Both the position numbers and the translations under genes were made by a program. Source: Lantana camara (Eukaryota; Streptophyta; Magnoliopsida; Lamiales; Verbenaceae). From it: a stretch of DNA of 64,000 bases. The stretch lies in NCBI GenBank assembly GCA_037501455.1, contig CM074863.1:13326001-13390000 (forward strand), in the 5' to 3' direction. Below the pieces are notes generated by a model. It made no database searches, had not been told where the DNA came from, and was given only the letters and a program-made list of their open reading frames with translations. Shown here one piece after another: positions 21,501-32,498 of this stretch (positions are counted from its first letter, which is position 1; each line of letters opens with the position of its first letter).

Positions 21501-24500
21501 CTTGGTTCAATTTATGAAATATGTGATCAAATATTTTATATTGAATGACTATTATATTGGGATTAAATTGTTCATTATTCACTAAGTTTTTATAAAAGGT
21601 GAATATGATATAAAATTAACATATTTGATCATATTGATTGGAATTGAACTATTTTTATTGACTGCTTTACATGAGTATTCAAACAAATTGGATCTTGGGA
21701 ATAATTTGCATGCAACATATTATATTATAAATAACTTCCAAAAGTACATAGTTTTCGTACTTTATTTTGTGGGAGTAATTGCATACATATCGTCCGTGTG
21801 CAAATTGGGCAATCTATTTGAACTCGGCCATGTTCTTAATTTACTAAGTTTAAGTAGATAGTTACACCAAAGTGTTCTATTTATGAAGACTTGTAAAATT
21901 CAGAACATGCATATTTCGAGTGAATGAATTATTATGCATTCTTACCTGCCCAAAGGGGGTGAGATATGTATGATAATTTCATTTTATTTATGCAAAACAT
22001 ATTGATAGGGTGCATCAATCAAGAAAATTTAGTTTCCCAAAGGAAGCGATTTTCGAACATTGAGGTATTTCTATACCGTTTTGCACGGAGGGGCCTATTA
22101 TGTATGACATACTCTGCCCAAAGGGGAGTTTGTCATGACACCCTAGACTCTCTATAGAATAAAGCTATATTTTCTAGGCTTATTCTTATTAATTGTCTGC
22201 TGATCATAATATGTTGCATCCATGGTCTCCCATATTATTACTATGAGTTGGAATAGTAATATTTTTGTATACATAGTTTGAAGTATACATAATAGCATGT
22301 CGAACTCCATCATCTGTATGTTACATGATCTCATGTGATTAAATGTCTTATATTGAAACGTGCATGACATATCACATGAATATTGAGGAATTCTTATGAT
22401 GACAAAATATATTCTCACTTGTTAAATGGAGTTTATATGCATAGATATTTTGAAAAGAGCATATTGACTGGAATTTACTAATTTAGAGGGTTTGTTCTCC
22501 CAAAGGAGTCAACTTTTCGAAAATTAGGATATTCTTGTACCGTTCTTGCATGGAGAAAATATCATTTGTATGATAAACTCTGCCCAAAGGGGAGTTCGTC
22601 ATGACAAGTGTTGATTTTCTCATGAATAAGCTATGTTGGTTCCAGCTTATTTGAATAAGTGTTTCTGTGGCATAATTACTCTGCATTTATATGAATTGTG
22701 CCTGTGACAAGATACTTTATTGTCGATTAGCGTAAATGATAAGTTAATACTCTTTGGTTGAGCAGTTTTCTTGTCTTGGTATGTGGAACAATACTGTTAA
22801 TTGTTTGATTTTAGGCTATATGAGAATTTACTTGAGACAAGTAAAATTTTAAGTCTAAAATATAAGATTTGCCATAATGTATTGTTAATTGTAGGCTAAT
22901 TATAGGCATGAAGTTGCTCTTGAAAAATTCCTAAAATTGATATATTTTTTTTTAGTTATATGATCAATGTTGGGTTTTCTTTCCTAATGCAAAATTTTAG
23001 TTAATTGAGTTTTCGTGGTTGTGTCATTAGCAAGAATCTTGCAGTTTAGTTTTAAGGTTGAAACTTTCCTTAAACTTTTAGATTCGTGAACCATATTCTC
23101 TGACTATGTGTAACTTAATTGTTCCGCCATATTTGTTACATTATGATTTAGAGATTTTTCTATACTCTAATGGCGGCTTTACTCAATTTTTAGTCTTGTT
23201 TTCAAGATACTTTTCTTGAGATATAAAGAAAATTATTTTCCTAAGTGTTTTCAAAATAATTGAGTAAGTCATTTTAAATATAATTTATGGAAGCTATAAT
23301 GATATTGGAAAAAATGTCAAATTCTAAAATTCCGCATTTATTGAAAGAATTTGACTGAGTTTCACCTTAAATTGTTACTATATCTGTCATGTCTAGTTCC
23401 AAATGAATTGACACGAGTAACATTCAATATATGCTTTCAGTACTTGTATAAATTATGTTTTGACTCTTATGTATGGGAGTAAAACGAAGTTCTTGTATTC
23501 AAATTTGAACATAAATCTTCACCAAATATGTGTAAAATTGTCAGTTTTGGGTTAGTATGCAATATTTAAACTGATTTGATCTTGCACTTTATTTGATTAT
23601 TGCTTGATTCAAATATTTGATTTTTGTCATATGCATACTGATATTGGTTAAATCTGAAATGACATGATATTTTAGGTATGACTGGTAATTTTAAATTTTG
23701 ATCTCCACTACTAGCTTGATTCCCAATATGTGATAGGAATGTGTGAAAGAAATAGTAAACTCTTTTAAGATAATTTGTTATTTATACAATGAGTTCTTTC
23801 ACTTTAAGATCCTATTCAGCAGACATCTTAAAATTTATTTGGATAAAGATATCTTGCATTTATTGCAAATTAGGGAATGATTTTTATTTTGTTATCAAAT
23901 TGATCTTGGTTCAATTTTTAACTCATCTAGATATGTGGGAGTTCATACCGTCATGAACTCATATTAGTCTTGAATTTATCTAGGTATGTAGGAGTTCTTT
24001 CACAATTGTTTTTGTCAAAATTGATTTCAAAGAAATTATTTAAAAAGGGGGGTGAATGTGGATACATTAGTTTTTAATAATTTCTTGCAAATTGTGAAAG
24101 ATGGAATTTTTTGCTATATGGAATAGTTGAAACACCCCATAACTTTTGTGAAACACAATCTTTTCTCAATCTGTGGTGACCATTAGCTAACCGATCTAGC
24201 ATTTGAGACACTCATGTATCGATTGTTAGAATGTCTTGTTGATTTAGTGAAATATCTTGAAAATAATAAACTTGACTATTATTACTATTATTTCACTAGA
24301 ATTTGATAGAGATCGGCACTTTATATAACCTACATGTGCATACTGGTTAGTAGGTTTGAGAAAAGAAATATTTTGAAAGTGAGTTTTGGACATCGATTAA
24401 TTCACGGTGGTTTTTCTAAGTTTTATTTAGTAGAAAAACACACTCACAAAATAGGAAACTTGGTGTTTGGTGATTAACTCTCCTAGTTTCCGTATTGATA

Positions 24501-26505
24501 TGATTTTGTCAATAAATGGTTTCTTATAAAAGGAACTTGACGAGGACAACTATTTTGGTTGAGAAGACATATTTGATTGGCCTATTGAGGAGCATACTAT
24601 TTTCTGGCTCTAGTTGCTAATTGTAGATAGATATCCATAATTTTCACGTAGATATGTGATGATTATTGAATCAGTGGGAGTACATGTACATCTCTTATGT
24701 TTTATGATGATGATATACTACTTGCCAGTATTGATAATGTTACTCCATACATGAAACTGATGTGGCCTTATTTTGACATAGCATATTACCTATGCTAGTA
24801 TGTAAATCTCTTGATATTTTGACAAGAGAATATCTGAGTGCATCTTACAATGTGCGCATTAGTCTATGTGATTTGTTTATATTCATAATGCAAATAAAAT
24901 ATGCATTCTAAATATCTTATGTGCACTCAATGCGAGACTATTTTTGACTCATTAATGATTCTTTTATTCACACATGATTGAGTTGTGTGTCTCGCATGAA
25001 TATTTATCTTAAGATTGGGTGTTGTTCTTAAGAAATGTTGGGTATGTCTCATAAATACACCATATAGTATATTGAGCATTGAATGAGACATATATAACTT
25101 CCTGAGAAGTTGTTGAGTTTTCTTGGGATTTCACGTTGTTTTAGAAATCCATATCTTACAAGAGAACTGTAATTTCCTTTGGGTTTCATATTGCTCCCGA
25201 GACCATATATGATAAGGAAATTAGATTTTCTTGGAATTTCATATTGTGCAGAAATTCGTATCTTACAAGAAAATCGGAGGATTGACAATGAAATAGCAAT
25301 ATTTGGGGTCATATTTTGATGCTATTTCTTGCTACACCACCACGTCAGAATCAATGTCAGTGGAAGTTGCTGGTATTTGTGACCATGGAAGGTCTTGCAT
25401 CAATAAGAGATGCAATTATCGCCATGATCCGATATTTGGTAACTTTCTCCGGACCGGATTGTTTAAAGTCTTGTCTGTTACCGTATTGTCTTTCAAAATC
25501 TGTGGCCACAGTCAAAATTGTTTTTGTATAATTTAGCCTGAGAGTCGTTTTTGAAAATAGTGTCTTTTTCTTGTCTTTTGGAGTCAAAACTTCAATTAAT
25601 ATTGTCCAGTGGGAGACTGTAAGAATATTTCTTTTGGACTTCTATTAATTGATGGTTGTATTAAAATAAAACGGGCTAAATAAATATGGTTAATGGGACA
25701 AGACTTATTAGGCTTATTGGTTTGACCCACTATTGTTAAAGCCTTGATGTTAGCAGACGTGGTCTGACAGCTGGTGTAGGCCCACTCTAAAAAGCCCGTG
25801 ATGGGAGGGCTTCTAGGGTTATATTTATTGATGGCTAGGTCCCCTCTCCACTCCACGTTCTTGATATTTTGCTTTCCCATTAAGCTGTCAACTGTCGGTG
25901 TGAGAAGGAGAGGAAGATCTAGCCAGAGAAGTCGACCATACCACGCGAAATTGCCCAACAAGATCGGTAAATATCAGGTTTAATTCAATAGGCGAAAATC
26001 AGGTATATCTACACTTTCAATTATATCGGTGTTCTAAATTCATGGTGTAGATCTTGGCTAAAATCTCTTACATCTGTAAGCCGGTAAAGTGTAAATTAAT
26101 TAACTAATCCACTAAATTTAACAAAGAAAGGTTGCATTGGCTCTTATTTGCTAGAACTACATGGAAAAATGAGGGGAAAAAATGTACCTTATCATCTATG
26201 TAAGGTGCCCAAAAACGGGCGATGGCACGGTCATAGGGATCTGAAGGGAGGATAGAAGGGCCATTAGGCCAGGCGTCATCGATGTACTGAACAATGACAA
26301 GAGACTCACAGATGATCTTATCAGCATGGATAAGAACAGGAATTTTCTTGTGAACTGGATTGCTTTTAACAAGAAGCTCGGGTTTCTCGTGCGGATTCAA
26401 TTCAACCAACTCATACTCGACCGATTTTAACTTAAGAGCCATTACGACCCGATTCACAAACGGGCTTGCCCCCACCCCCAACACTTTCACATCACTTGTT
26501 GCCAT
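18600..26505 (-). CDS. Tau-class glutathione S-transferase with a 7.2-kb intron
   Basis: Exon 1 is 26505-26188 (106 residues) and exon 2 is 18977-18600 (125 residues), giving 231 in total and an open frame. The donor is GATAAG|GTACAT and the acceptor TTTCTAG|TTG. The start at 26505 gives MATSDVKVLG. An in-frame extension to 26580 exists but is upstream of the likely transcription start. The N-domain has GASPF with catalytic Ser14, VHKKIPVLIH and the glutathione-contacting ESL (Glu67-Ser68). The C-domain has FFGGDDVGYVDLALGC. The intron position after YIDDK is the usual one for tau GSTs. The intron is enlarged by an LTR retrotransposon, itself inserted in a MITE; without it the intron would be about 450 bases. 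All coding motifs are intact, so the gene may still work if the long intron is spliced. The insert may lower expression. Confidence 0.9.
19060..19317. mobile_element. Foldback MITE interrupted by the LTR retrotransposon
   Basis: The left arm (about 19060-19150, with CTTACCAACTTTTCCCC and AAAATTACACAAACC) is complementary to a right arm that is cut at 19317. The arm resumes just after the retrotransposon at 26078 (AAGCCGGTAAAG). The LTR element therefore landed in the right arm of an older MITE that was already in the GST intron. Confidence 0.6.
19318..19772 (+). repeat. 5' LTR of the intronic retrotransposon
   Basis: 455 bases, TGTAAGAATATT to AAATCTCTTACA, followed two bases later by the primer-binding site. 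It is an exact copy of 25618-26072. Confidence 0.93.
19775..19788 (+). other. Primer-binding site of the retrotransposon
   Basis: TGGTATCAGAGCCA, complementary to the 3' end of plant initiator methionine tRNA, the usual primer of Ty1-copia elements. It fixes the element's orientation as plus. Confidence 0.9.
25605..25617 (+). other. Polypurine tract of the retrotransposon
   Basis: CCAGTGGGAGAC lies immediately before the 3' LTR, where plus-strand priming is expected. Confidence 0.7.
25618..26072 (+). repeat. 3' LTR of the intronic retrotransposon
   Basis: Identical to the 5' LTR, at an offset of exactly 6300 bases. It is followed by the TSD TCTGT. Confidence 0.93.
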
Positions 26506-26551
26506 TGTATAGATATTGCTCGATGGATGTGTACCTTTGATCTTATGAAGC

Positions 26552-26560
26552 ATATATAAA
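26552..26560 (-). promoter_or_regulatory. Possible TATA box of the intact GST gene
   Basis: The minus strand reads TTTATATATG about 50 bases upstream of the start codon at 26505. The leader would be very short. Confidence 0.35.
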
Positions 26561-27056
26561 CATAGGCAAAGCCACTTCACATGGGATTTATCGTGGTGCT
26601 TTTGTCTTTATACGTGCCAGCACTAATGATATTTCAATGTAACGGGTGGAGTTAACTAAGTCTCCTCATTGTATCCTATTTTCCCCATAAAAACTAACAC
26701 AAAATCATATTTTTATGCCAGCAACCCCACAAGCCCATCGGGCAAAAGTGCAGTAACAAAATCATATTTTATGTCACGACTCGGGTTTATAAGTTCATTG
26801 GGCGCGAGTACAGTCCCGAATCCAATGGAGGTAACTTGAAAGGCGAATTCCTTGTATACAATCAAGCTGCCTTGGCTGGTAAGTCAAGCATATTGGCATA
26901 TTCTTTGTTGGCTTGGCTGGTACATCAAGCATATATATCGGCATATTCTTTGATTCATTCCCGCTGTCCCTAATTGACCTAAGTTACTGTCTAAAAAGAA
27001 TATCTATTGGTTACGCTAGAACTCTTCGACTTATAAACAACATCTCGTGTTTATAT
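26561..27056. other. Intergenic DNA upstream of the intact GST gene
   Basis: It contains two imperfect copies of a phrase with AAGCCCATCGGGC and AAGTTCATTGGGCGCGAG (about 26720-26820). No gene is recognised. Confidence 0.35.
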
Positions 27057-27930
27057 CATAGTTACCTAATACGCGGTACGCGATACGGGTACGCAATACG
27101 CTAGTGTGCCAAAGAATTGGTACGTGGGGTAGGCTTAGTCGGAACGTTCTTTCGGTACGTGGTACGTTTAAATAGATCATTAAGTGGTACCCTTATACTA
27201 TAAATTTTTATATTTTATATAAATATACTTAATAAACTATATAAATAAAATTAAAACTTTAGAAAGACACACGTTTTCTTTTGTTTGAGTGGTACCCTTA
27301 TACGCTCTTGGACAAAAAGTAAAGGCACACTTTTTCTTTTGTTTGAGATTTGAGAATAATAAAGGAGAGAATATTTGATGTATTTAGAAGATTTAAAAGT
27401 AAATTGTGAATATGATTCAATTAATAACCTAATTAGTTTTGTATGTAGAAAAATAATCATATAATTTTATTAAGATTTTGACAATCCTATTCTAATTGCA
27501 GTTCCATAATAATTGAGATTTTAAGAATTGTAAAACTAATTAAATTGTAATTATTAATAAATAGGTAATAAAATTAGAGTATGTTTTATTTTATTTATAA
27601 GGTAGGTGCTATTATAATTAAGATTTAAGAATTTAAAACTAATTAATTATAATTATTAATTAAAAAAATAATAATTTTATTCTAAAAATGGGTACGCCAG
27701 ATTCGGAGTACCAATTCGAGTACCAAAGAGTATTGGTACGCAAAAGTATTGAGATTTAAGAATTTAAAACTAATTAATTATAATTATTAATTAAAAAAAT
27801 AATAATTTTATTCTAAAAATGGGTACACCATATTCGGAGTACCAATTCGAGTACCAAAGAGTATTGGTACACAAAAGTATTGAGAATTGATACGCAAGTA
27901 GATGGGGAAGGAGAGTATTAGGTAACTATG
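27057..27930. mobile_element. hAT-type MITE, 874 bp, 8-bp TSD
   Basis: The ends are CATAGTTACCTAATACGC and, at the right, the complement of CATAGTTACCTAATACTC. TSD GTTTATAT is exact at 27049-27056 and 27931-27938. The interior is rich in GGTACGC-type words near both ends and AT-rich in the middle. It includes a tandem duplication of about 132 bases (27620-27751 and 27752-27883). No coding frame. Confidence 0.82.
27620..27883. repeat. Tandem duplication of about 132 bp inside the hAT MITE
   Basis: Two consecutive units contain the same order: GATTTAAGAATTTAAAAC, TTTATTCTAAAAATGGGTAC, then GAGTACCAAAGAGTATTGG. They differ at only a few bases, so the duplication is fairly recent. Confidence 0.8.
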
Positions 27931-28116
27931 GTTTATATTTTTGGATGCAGTACAAACTTTGAAGGTATCACATTGTACATCGTCGCAGTTGAAAAGTAAA
28001 TCAAACATACATCATATAGATACGTATATAGTCTCTGGAAATTAACTTGCAAACAGCGTACATGAAAAGGGAAATCAAAACACACATAAAACCACATATA
28101 ATTTTAACGAGATGAT

Positions 28117-31100
28117 TTAATTGAGATGATTGAATCGTTCATACTTCAAGGCCCCAACTTGGTAAAATTCAGCGTACTTCTCCAGATTCTTCATGGTTTC
28201 CTTATCTGTTTTGCCCTTCGCCTTATATTCTGCCTCCAACATTTTCACTGCTTCAGACTGTGGAATCAATTAATCAACAAATAATTAATTAGTAAGCGAA
28301 GTAATTAATCAACAAATTACAGAATTAATTAAGTGGACTTATATAAATGTACCATAAGACGCCATAAGAATGGAGCGCCTGAACGCCCGCCCATTTGTTT
28401 AAACACAAATGGTATTGCTGCAAATTATTTAAAGTGAGTGGTTAATTAGATTAGAGAACTAATTAGCAACTAATCCTTTATTTAAACACAATTAGATTGA
28501 ACGAAATGCATACCCTTTTGAGCGTCTTTAGTCTTTAGCAGCAAATCGATATATACTTCGGTGAATACGTCAATTTGTTCACCAGATGCCCCAATTACCT
28601 ACCACGACAAATCAATATCAACTAATATATATATTGTTTGACAAGATAGAATAAAAAAAATAATTAAATTAAGCTAAATCGAGAGATACATAATATATAT
28701 TGGGTTATGTTAATTCCTTGATAAATACGTATATACCTTGTAGTCAACGGCATCAAAGTTGACCCCAAGAAGTTCCAATGCTTCGTGGTATTCACCCTTC
28801 CCATATTTGTAGGAAGCTTGTGCAAGCTACAATTAATATAATTGTAAATAATCAGATTGATATATGTACTTAATTAAGGTGTTCCAGAAATTATGTGAAA
28901 TTACAAAAAAAGAACAATAATTACCACAAATCCTTTCTGCATTCTTTCTCGTTTTTTCTCGTGCTTCTCGCAATCAATCCTATAAACAAAGGAAATTAAC
29001 CGTCTTAAACTGGGAAATTAAACCAAGATTAGTTAATTAGGAGATGAGAATAATGTCGAAGTAATTACTTGGATTTCAAGGCCTGGAGCAGCTCTTGTGC
29101 TTCATTGTGTTTCTTCATATGTGATAAGACCCACAACAGCAGGATATCGAGGAACCACTCCCGTTTCCAAATGGACTAATTAAGCAAAGGCCACTCAATC
29201 GTGAGAGTAAGAATTGCAGGAGATTATATTAGTTCAAAGAAAATTAAAAAAATTGTTGATATAATACCCACACGAAGGTCAATTTCCATTAGAGATTTAG
29301 TTAGAGTATCAAGATGTTTCTTCAGCATGGAGGGTTCATAACCTCGTAGAGCTTCATGATAGAAAGATCGTATATGGACACGCAGTAATAAACCTATGGC
29401 GTTTAAGTATACCTGCAAGAATCATATATATATAAGATATATAAAAATTAAAAATAATTACATTTGACTACCCTTCATTTATTATAACAACCTGCGTTAT
29501 ATGGTCGATCATATCTGTATTACCTTCCCAGGGGAAGCATTCTTTTTCTCGAGTTCTTTCCAGATCTTTTCTTCATGAACTTTCCATACATGCTTGATTG
29601 GAGCATTGCCTTCAAAGTAACATAGACACACATGCCACCAGTTGTGCGTAAACCTAATTATCAGAACCACTCTAGTCAACTCTTCAGCCTTGCATACGGA
29701 TACACATAAAAAAACATTAAAAAACATTTTTAAGTTAATTTATGAGGTAATTACATCTGATTACATTGGAGTTAGTAAATTCCTTTAATTTCACTTATTA
29801 CCATATATATAGTTCTTGAGTGTAATTTGCTCTTGTGGTCCCTAATGAAGTCTAAACTACTCCGCGATAAAACTTGAATTTTCAACATTTCCGTTTTAAT
29901 TTGTGTATAATTTTAGAACTAGACATATAATATTTAATATTTTGATATTTATAAAACTAATTAATTGAAGATATTTAAATACTTAATTATTAACAATATT
30001 AGATTTATTAAATTATTTCAGAGATATACTATATTTTCTTCAAAATATAAAACTATATATTATATATAACAAAAATAGAATTTATTAGAAGTTATATATA
30101 TAAATTATAAATATTAATTTTTTAATATAATTTTGAGGTAATATGTGATAGTCAATAATTTGCAATCTAAAACGAGCCCTTATAACGGTTGACACATAAT
30201 AAAATAGTCTCTGGAGTATTTTTGACAACGCAAAATATTAACATATATTGGTATACTTTAGAAATTCATACTGGGATTACAAACAAAATCAAAGTTCAAG
30301 GACTATATTATAATGAATAAAATTGAAGGGATTGGCTTGTAATTAAGACTAGTCTTCACGGTTGTTAGATGTAATTTATCCTAATATATATATATATATA
30401 TTACCTTATTTCATTAATTTTCATTCTAAACCACTCTCTCAGTAATATATTTTCAAATTTCACTAGAGTTCTCTCTACCTTTTAGATTAAGAAACTCAAT
30501 AGATTTTTCTTTAAATATTTTACCTAAGTTAATTGTTTAAATAGTAATTAATAAAGCAATTGTTTAAAATATTTTTTTCTTGGATCTCAAGACATAGAGA
30601 TATAAATGAGCAACCTTTTCTGTTTGTAAATTAATATATGTATACTGTTCTACATAAATCCCAATATATATACATACATAAACGATTGTAGGTCAGTCCA
30701 TGTCGTTGAACGCTCTTCCATGAACTCCACTGCCTTCACGAAACGGCAGTCGTGCTGGTAAATATGGCAAAGCTGCAAGAGAGAGAGAGCGCGCGACACA
30801 CACACAACCACGATTTATATGAAAATGAACACATAATTAATACAAAACTAAGGCAATAACGATTAATGAAGAACGATATTAATGTTTCACTTACAGCATG
30901 ATGATTTGCAGCATCAGCGGGATTGATCTTCAATCCCTTCTGTCCAGCTTCCTCGGCTGCTTTCAAATGATCCTTACCACCAACCTCTTGCAAAGCAAAT
31001 GCATGTATGCCATGGATATATTTCTCGCTGTATTCGTCGTCGGAATGAGTTCCAGCATGATGTGTTGCCTCGTGTTCCTTCCAGCTCGCAAGTGCCTGCA

Positions 31101-32440
31101 CTCCAGCTTGGTATGCTGCTTTCAAGTAATTCTCAACCTTATAATTCATCACCTGTCGACATTATTATTTACATAGGATTTTTGTAAATTAATTTTAAAT
31201 TGGACTATGTTATACTATATATTCTAGTTGTTGTGGCCTTAATTACCTATGGAAAATTGCAATTTTATGACATTAATTATATTGAAGTTTTATTGAAGAA
31301 GTAATAAGTAGCTAGTGGTACCTGTTCCACAATTGTCAAAAATCGTTTGGATGCACCCATGAAGAAGCAAAGGACTTGAGCTCTTTTCAATGATAGAATA
31401 TCTTTAGGATATGCTCGGAGAAGCTGTAATCAAGTTAATATATACCATTATCGCGGATTAGTAATATATAGCAAATGCAAACTCATCTTATTCATGCAGG
31501 AACAGGCCCTCTAGCTAGGAACCAATTTCCACAGGTCTTTGGTAATTTGTACTTTGGTCCCACTCTATTCTTAAAATTTGATAGGAATTCATAATAAGGT
31601 TTAGCCGTTTAGGGTGAATGTTAAGATAACATAATTTACGAAGCACAAACACTTTTAAAGATTTTATTTTTATTTATCATGTTTAGTCGGACATTTGTGT
31701 CACAAGCTTATCACGTGATAAACCAATATTCATAGCTGCATCCATATTGTGTTCGATTCCGCGAATTATAGGTCATGATATAATTAAAGCCAAGCTAACT
31801 AGAAACATCATAAGTTAATTAGTAATTAGATTTACCTCGGCATGCAGCTCTACTGCCTCATCCTCATCACCAGTCGTTACTAAATGATTCACAGCTTTAA
31901 ACACTGCCTTCTCATATGGGGTCGCATGTTGCTGCCATATATAATTTCCCAATTAAAAAACAGAAAAGAAACGATTACTACAAAGTCAAATTAACCAAAA
32001 AATAAAAATAATAATAATAAAATGAGATTTTGAAATTTAATTATAAGATCACAAAAACCCGAAATCAAAATCAAAGATGAGAGAATCATATATATATATA
32101 TTATAAATACGGACCAGATTAGCCTTGGCGACATCAATGGAGGGAGGACGACGAGATCGATCCGAATAGTAGCTAACATAGGCAGCCAAAGTGTTGCCAA
32201 GAACACACTCCGGGTCATATTCTGGAGCTCTAAATATGCAATGGTTTTCCCTTCCATTACTGAGCACCTAATTACGAAAAGGAACAAATTCTTTCATTAA
32301 TTACATTACCTTAAGAGTTAAGATCAGAGAGAGAGGGGTAAACAATTTACCTCATGGCAGTAACAGTTGATCACTTCTATGCAATGAGCAGATGAAGTCC
32401 TCACTGGATAACCCCAACACACTTGCTTCACTCCATCCAT
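28117..32440 (-). CDS. TTC38-like tetratricopeptide protein, copy B (14 exons)
   Basis: Exons, high to low: 32440-32351, 32267-32115, 31931-31836, 31423-31322, 31152-30895, 30772-30678, 29653-29524, 29412-29272, 29175-29069, 28979-28925, 28826-28737, 28598-28514, 28417-28353, 28257-28117. They join to an open frame of 535 residues with the same exon plan as copies A and C. Shared landmarks are GYPVRTSSAHCIEVINCY, DPECVLGNTLAAYVSYYSD, DILSLKRAQVLCFFMG, THNWWHVCLCYFEG and APFLWRLM. Exon 5 is 258 bases (86 residues), against 48 in A and 49 in C. The extra part contains YLKAAYQAGVQALAS..HHA, which repeats the downstream HLKAAEEAGQKGLKI..HHA, so it looks like an in-frame internal duplication adding a helix pair. 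The C-terminal exon is longer than in A (46 residues against 28). Cytosolic TPR scaffold by family; exact role unknown. Confidence 0.88.
29745..30382. mobile_element. Degenerate foldback MITE in intron 6 of TTC38-B
   Basis: The left end GAGGTAATTACATCTGA and the right end (complement of AGGATAAATTACATCTAA) are inverted. The inner arms share CCTTCAATTT-type blocks. The TSD is lost. Confidence 0.5.
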
Positions 32441-32490
32441 CCTCCAACAAACCCTTTAGTTTCCTCTTTCTAACCTATGGTGTTAGAGGT

Positions 32491-32498
32491 ATTTATAG
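32491..32498 (-). promoter_or_regulatory. TATA box of TTC38-B
   Basis: The minus strand reads CTATAAATACC about 50 bases upstream of the start codon. Copy C has the same motif at the same distance, which supports both. Confidence 0.65.

Larger units (their letters stand above)
19318..26072 (+). mobile_element. LTR retrotransposon, 6755 bp, identical LTRs, no coding capacity
   Basis: The 5' LTR (19318-19772) and 3' LTR (25618-26072) are each 455 bases and identical base for base in my comparison. Both start TGTAAG and end CTTACA. TSD TCTGT lies at 19313-19317 and 26073-26077. The internal 5.8 kb has no frame above about 90 codons. It is not random: around 24700-24738 it reads FYDDDILLASIDN, a decayed copia reverse transcriptase YVDD box, so it derives from a Ty1-copia element. 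The age signal (identical LTRs) and the decay signal (dead coding region) conflict unless the element was moved by proteins from another copy. It is therefore best described as a recently moved non-autonomous derivative. It lies in the intron of the GST gene in opposite orientation. Confidence 0.92.

Noticed and set aside
22107..22610. CRISPR-like repeat spacing
   Set aside because: Two or three imperfect phrases hundreds of bases apart in a plant retrotransposon do not form an array.
24700..24738. Reverse transcriptase YVDD-like box as a live gene
   Set aside because: Only the short motif survives. Stops surround it, so it is a remnant and not a coding sequence.
29745..30382. Exact TSD for the MITE in TTC38-B
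   Set aside because: The flanks do not match at 8, 9 or 10 bases, so the borders are approximate.
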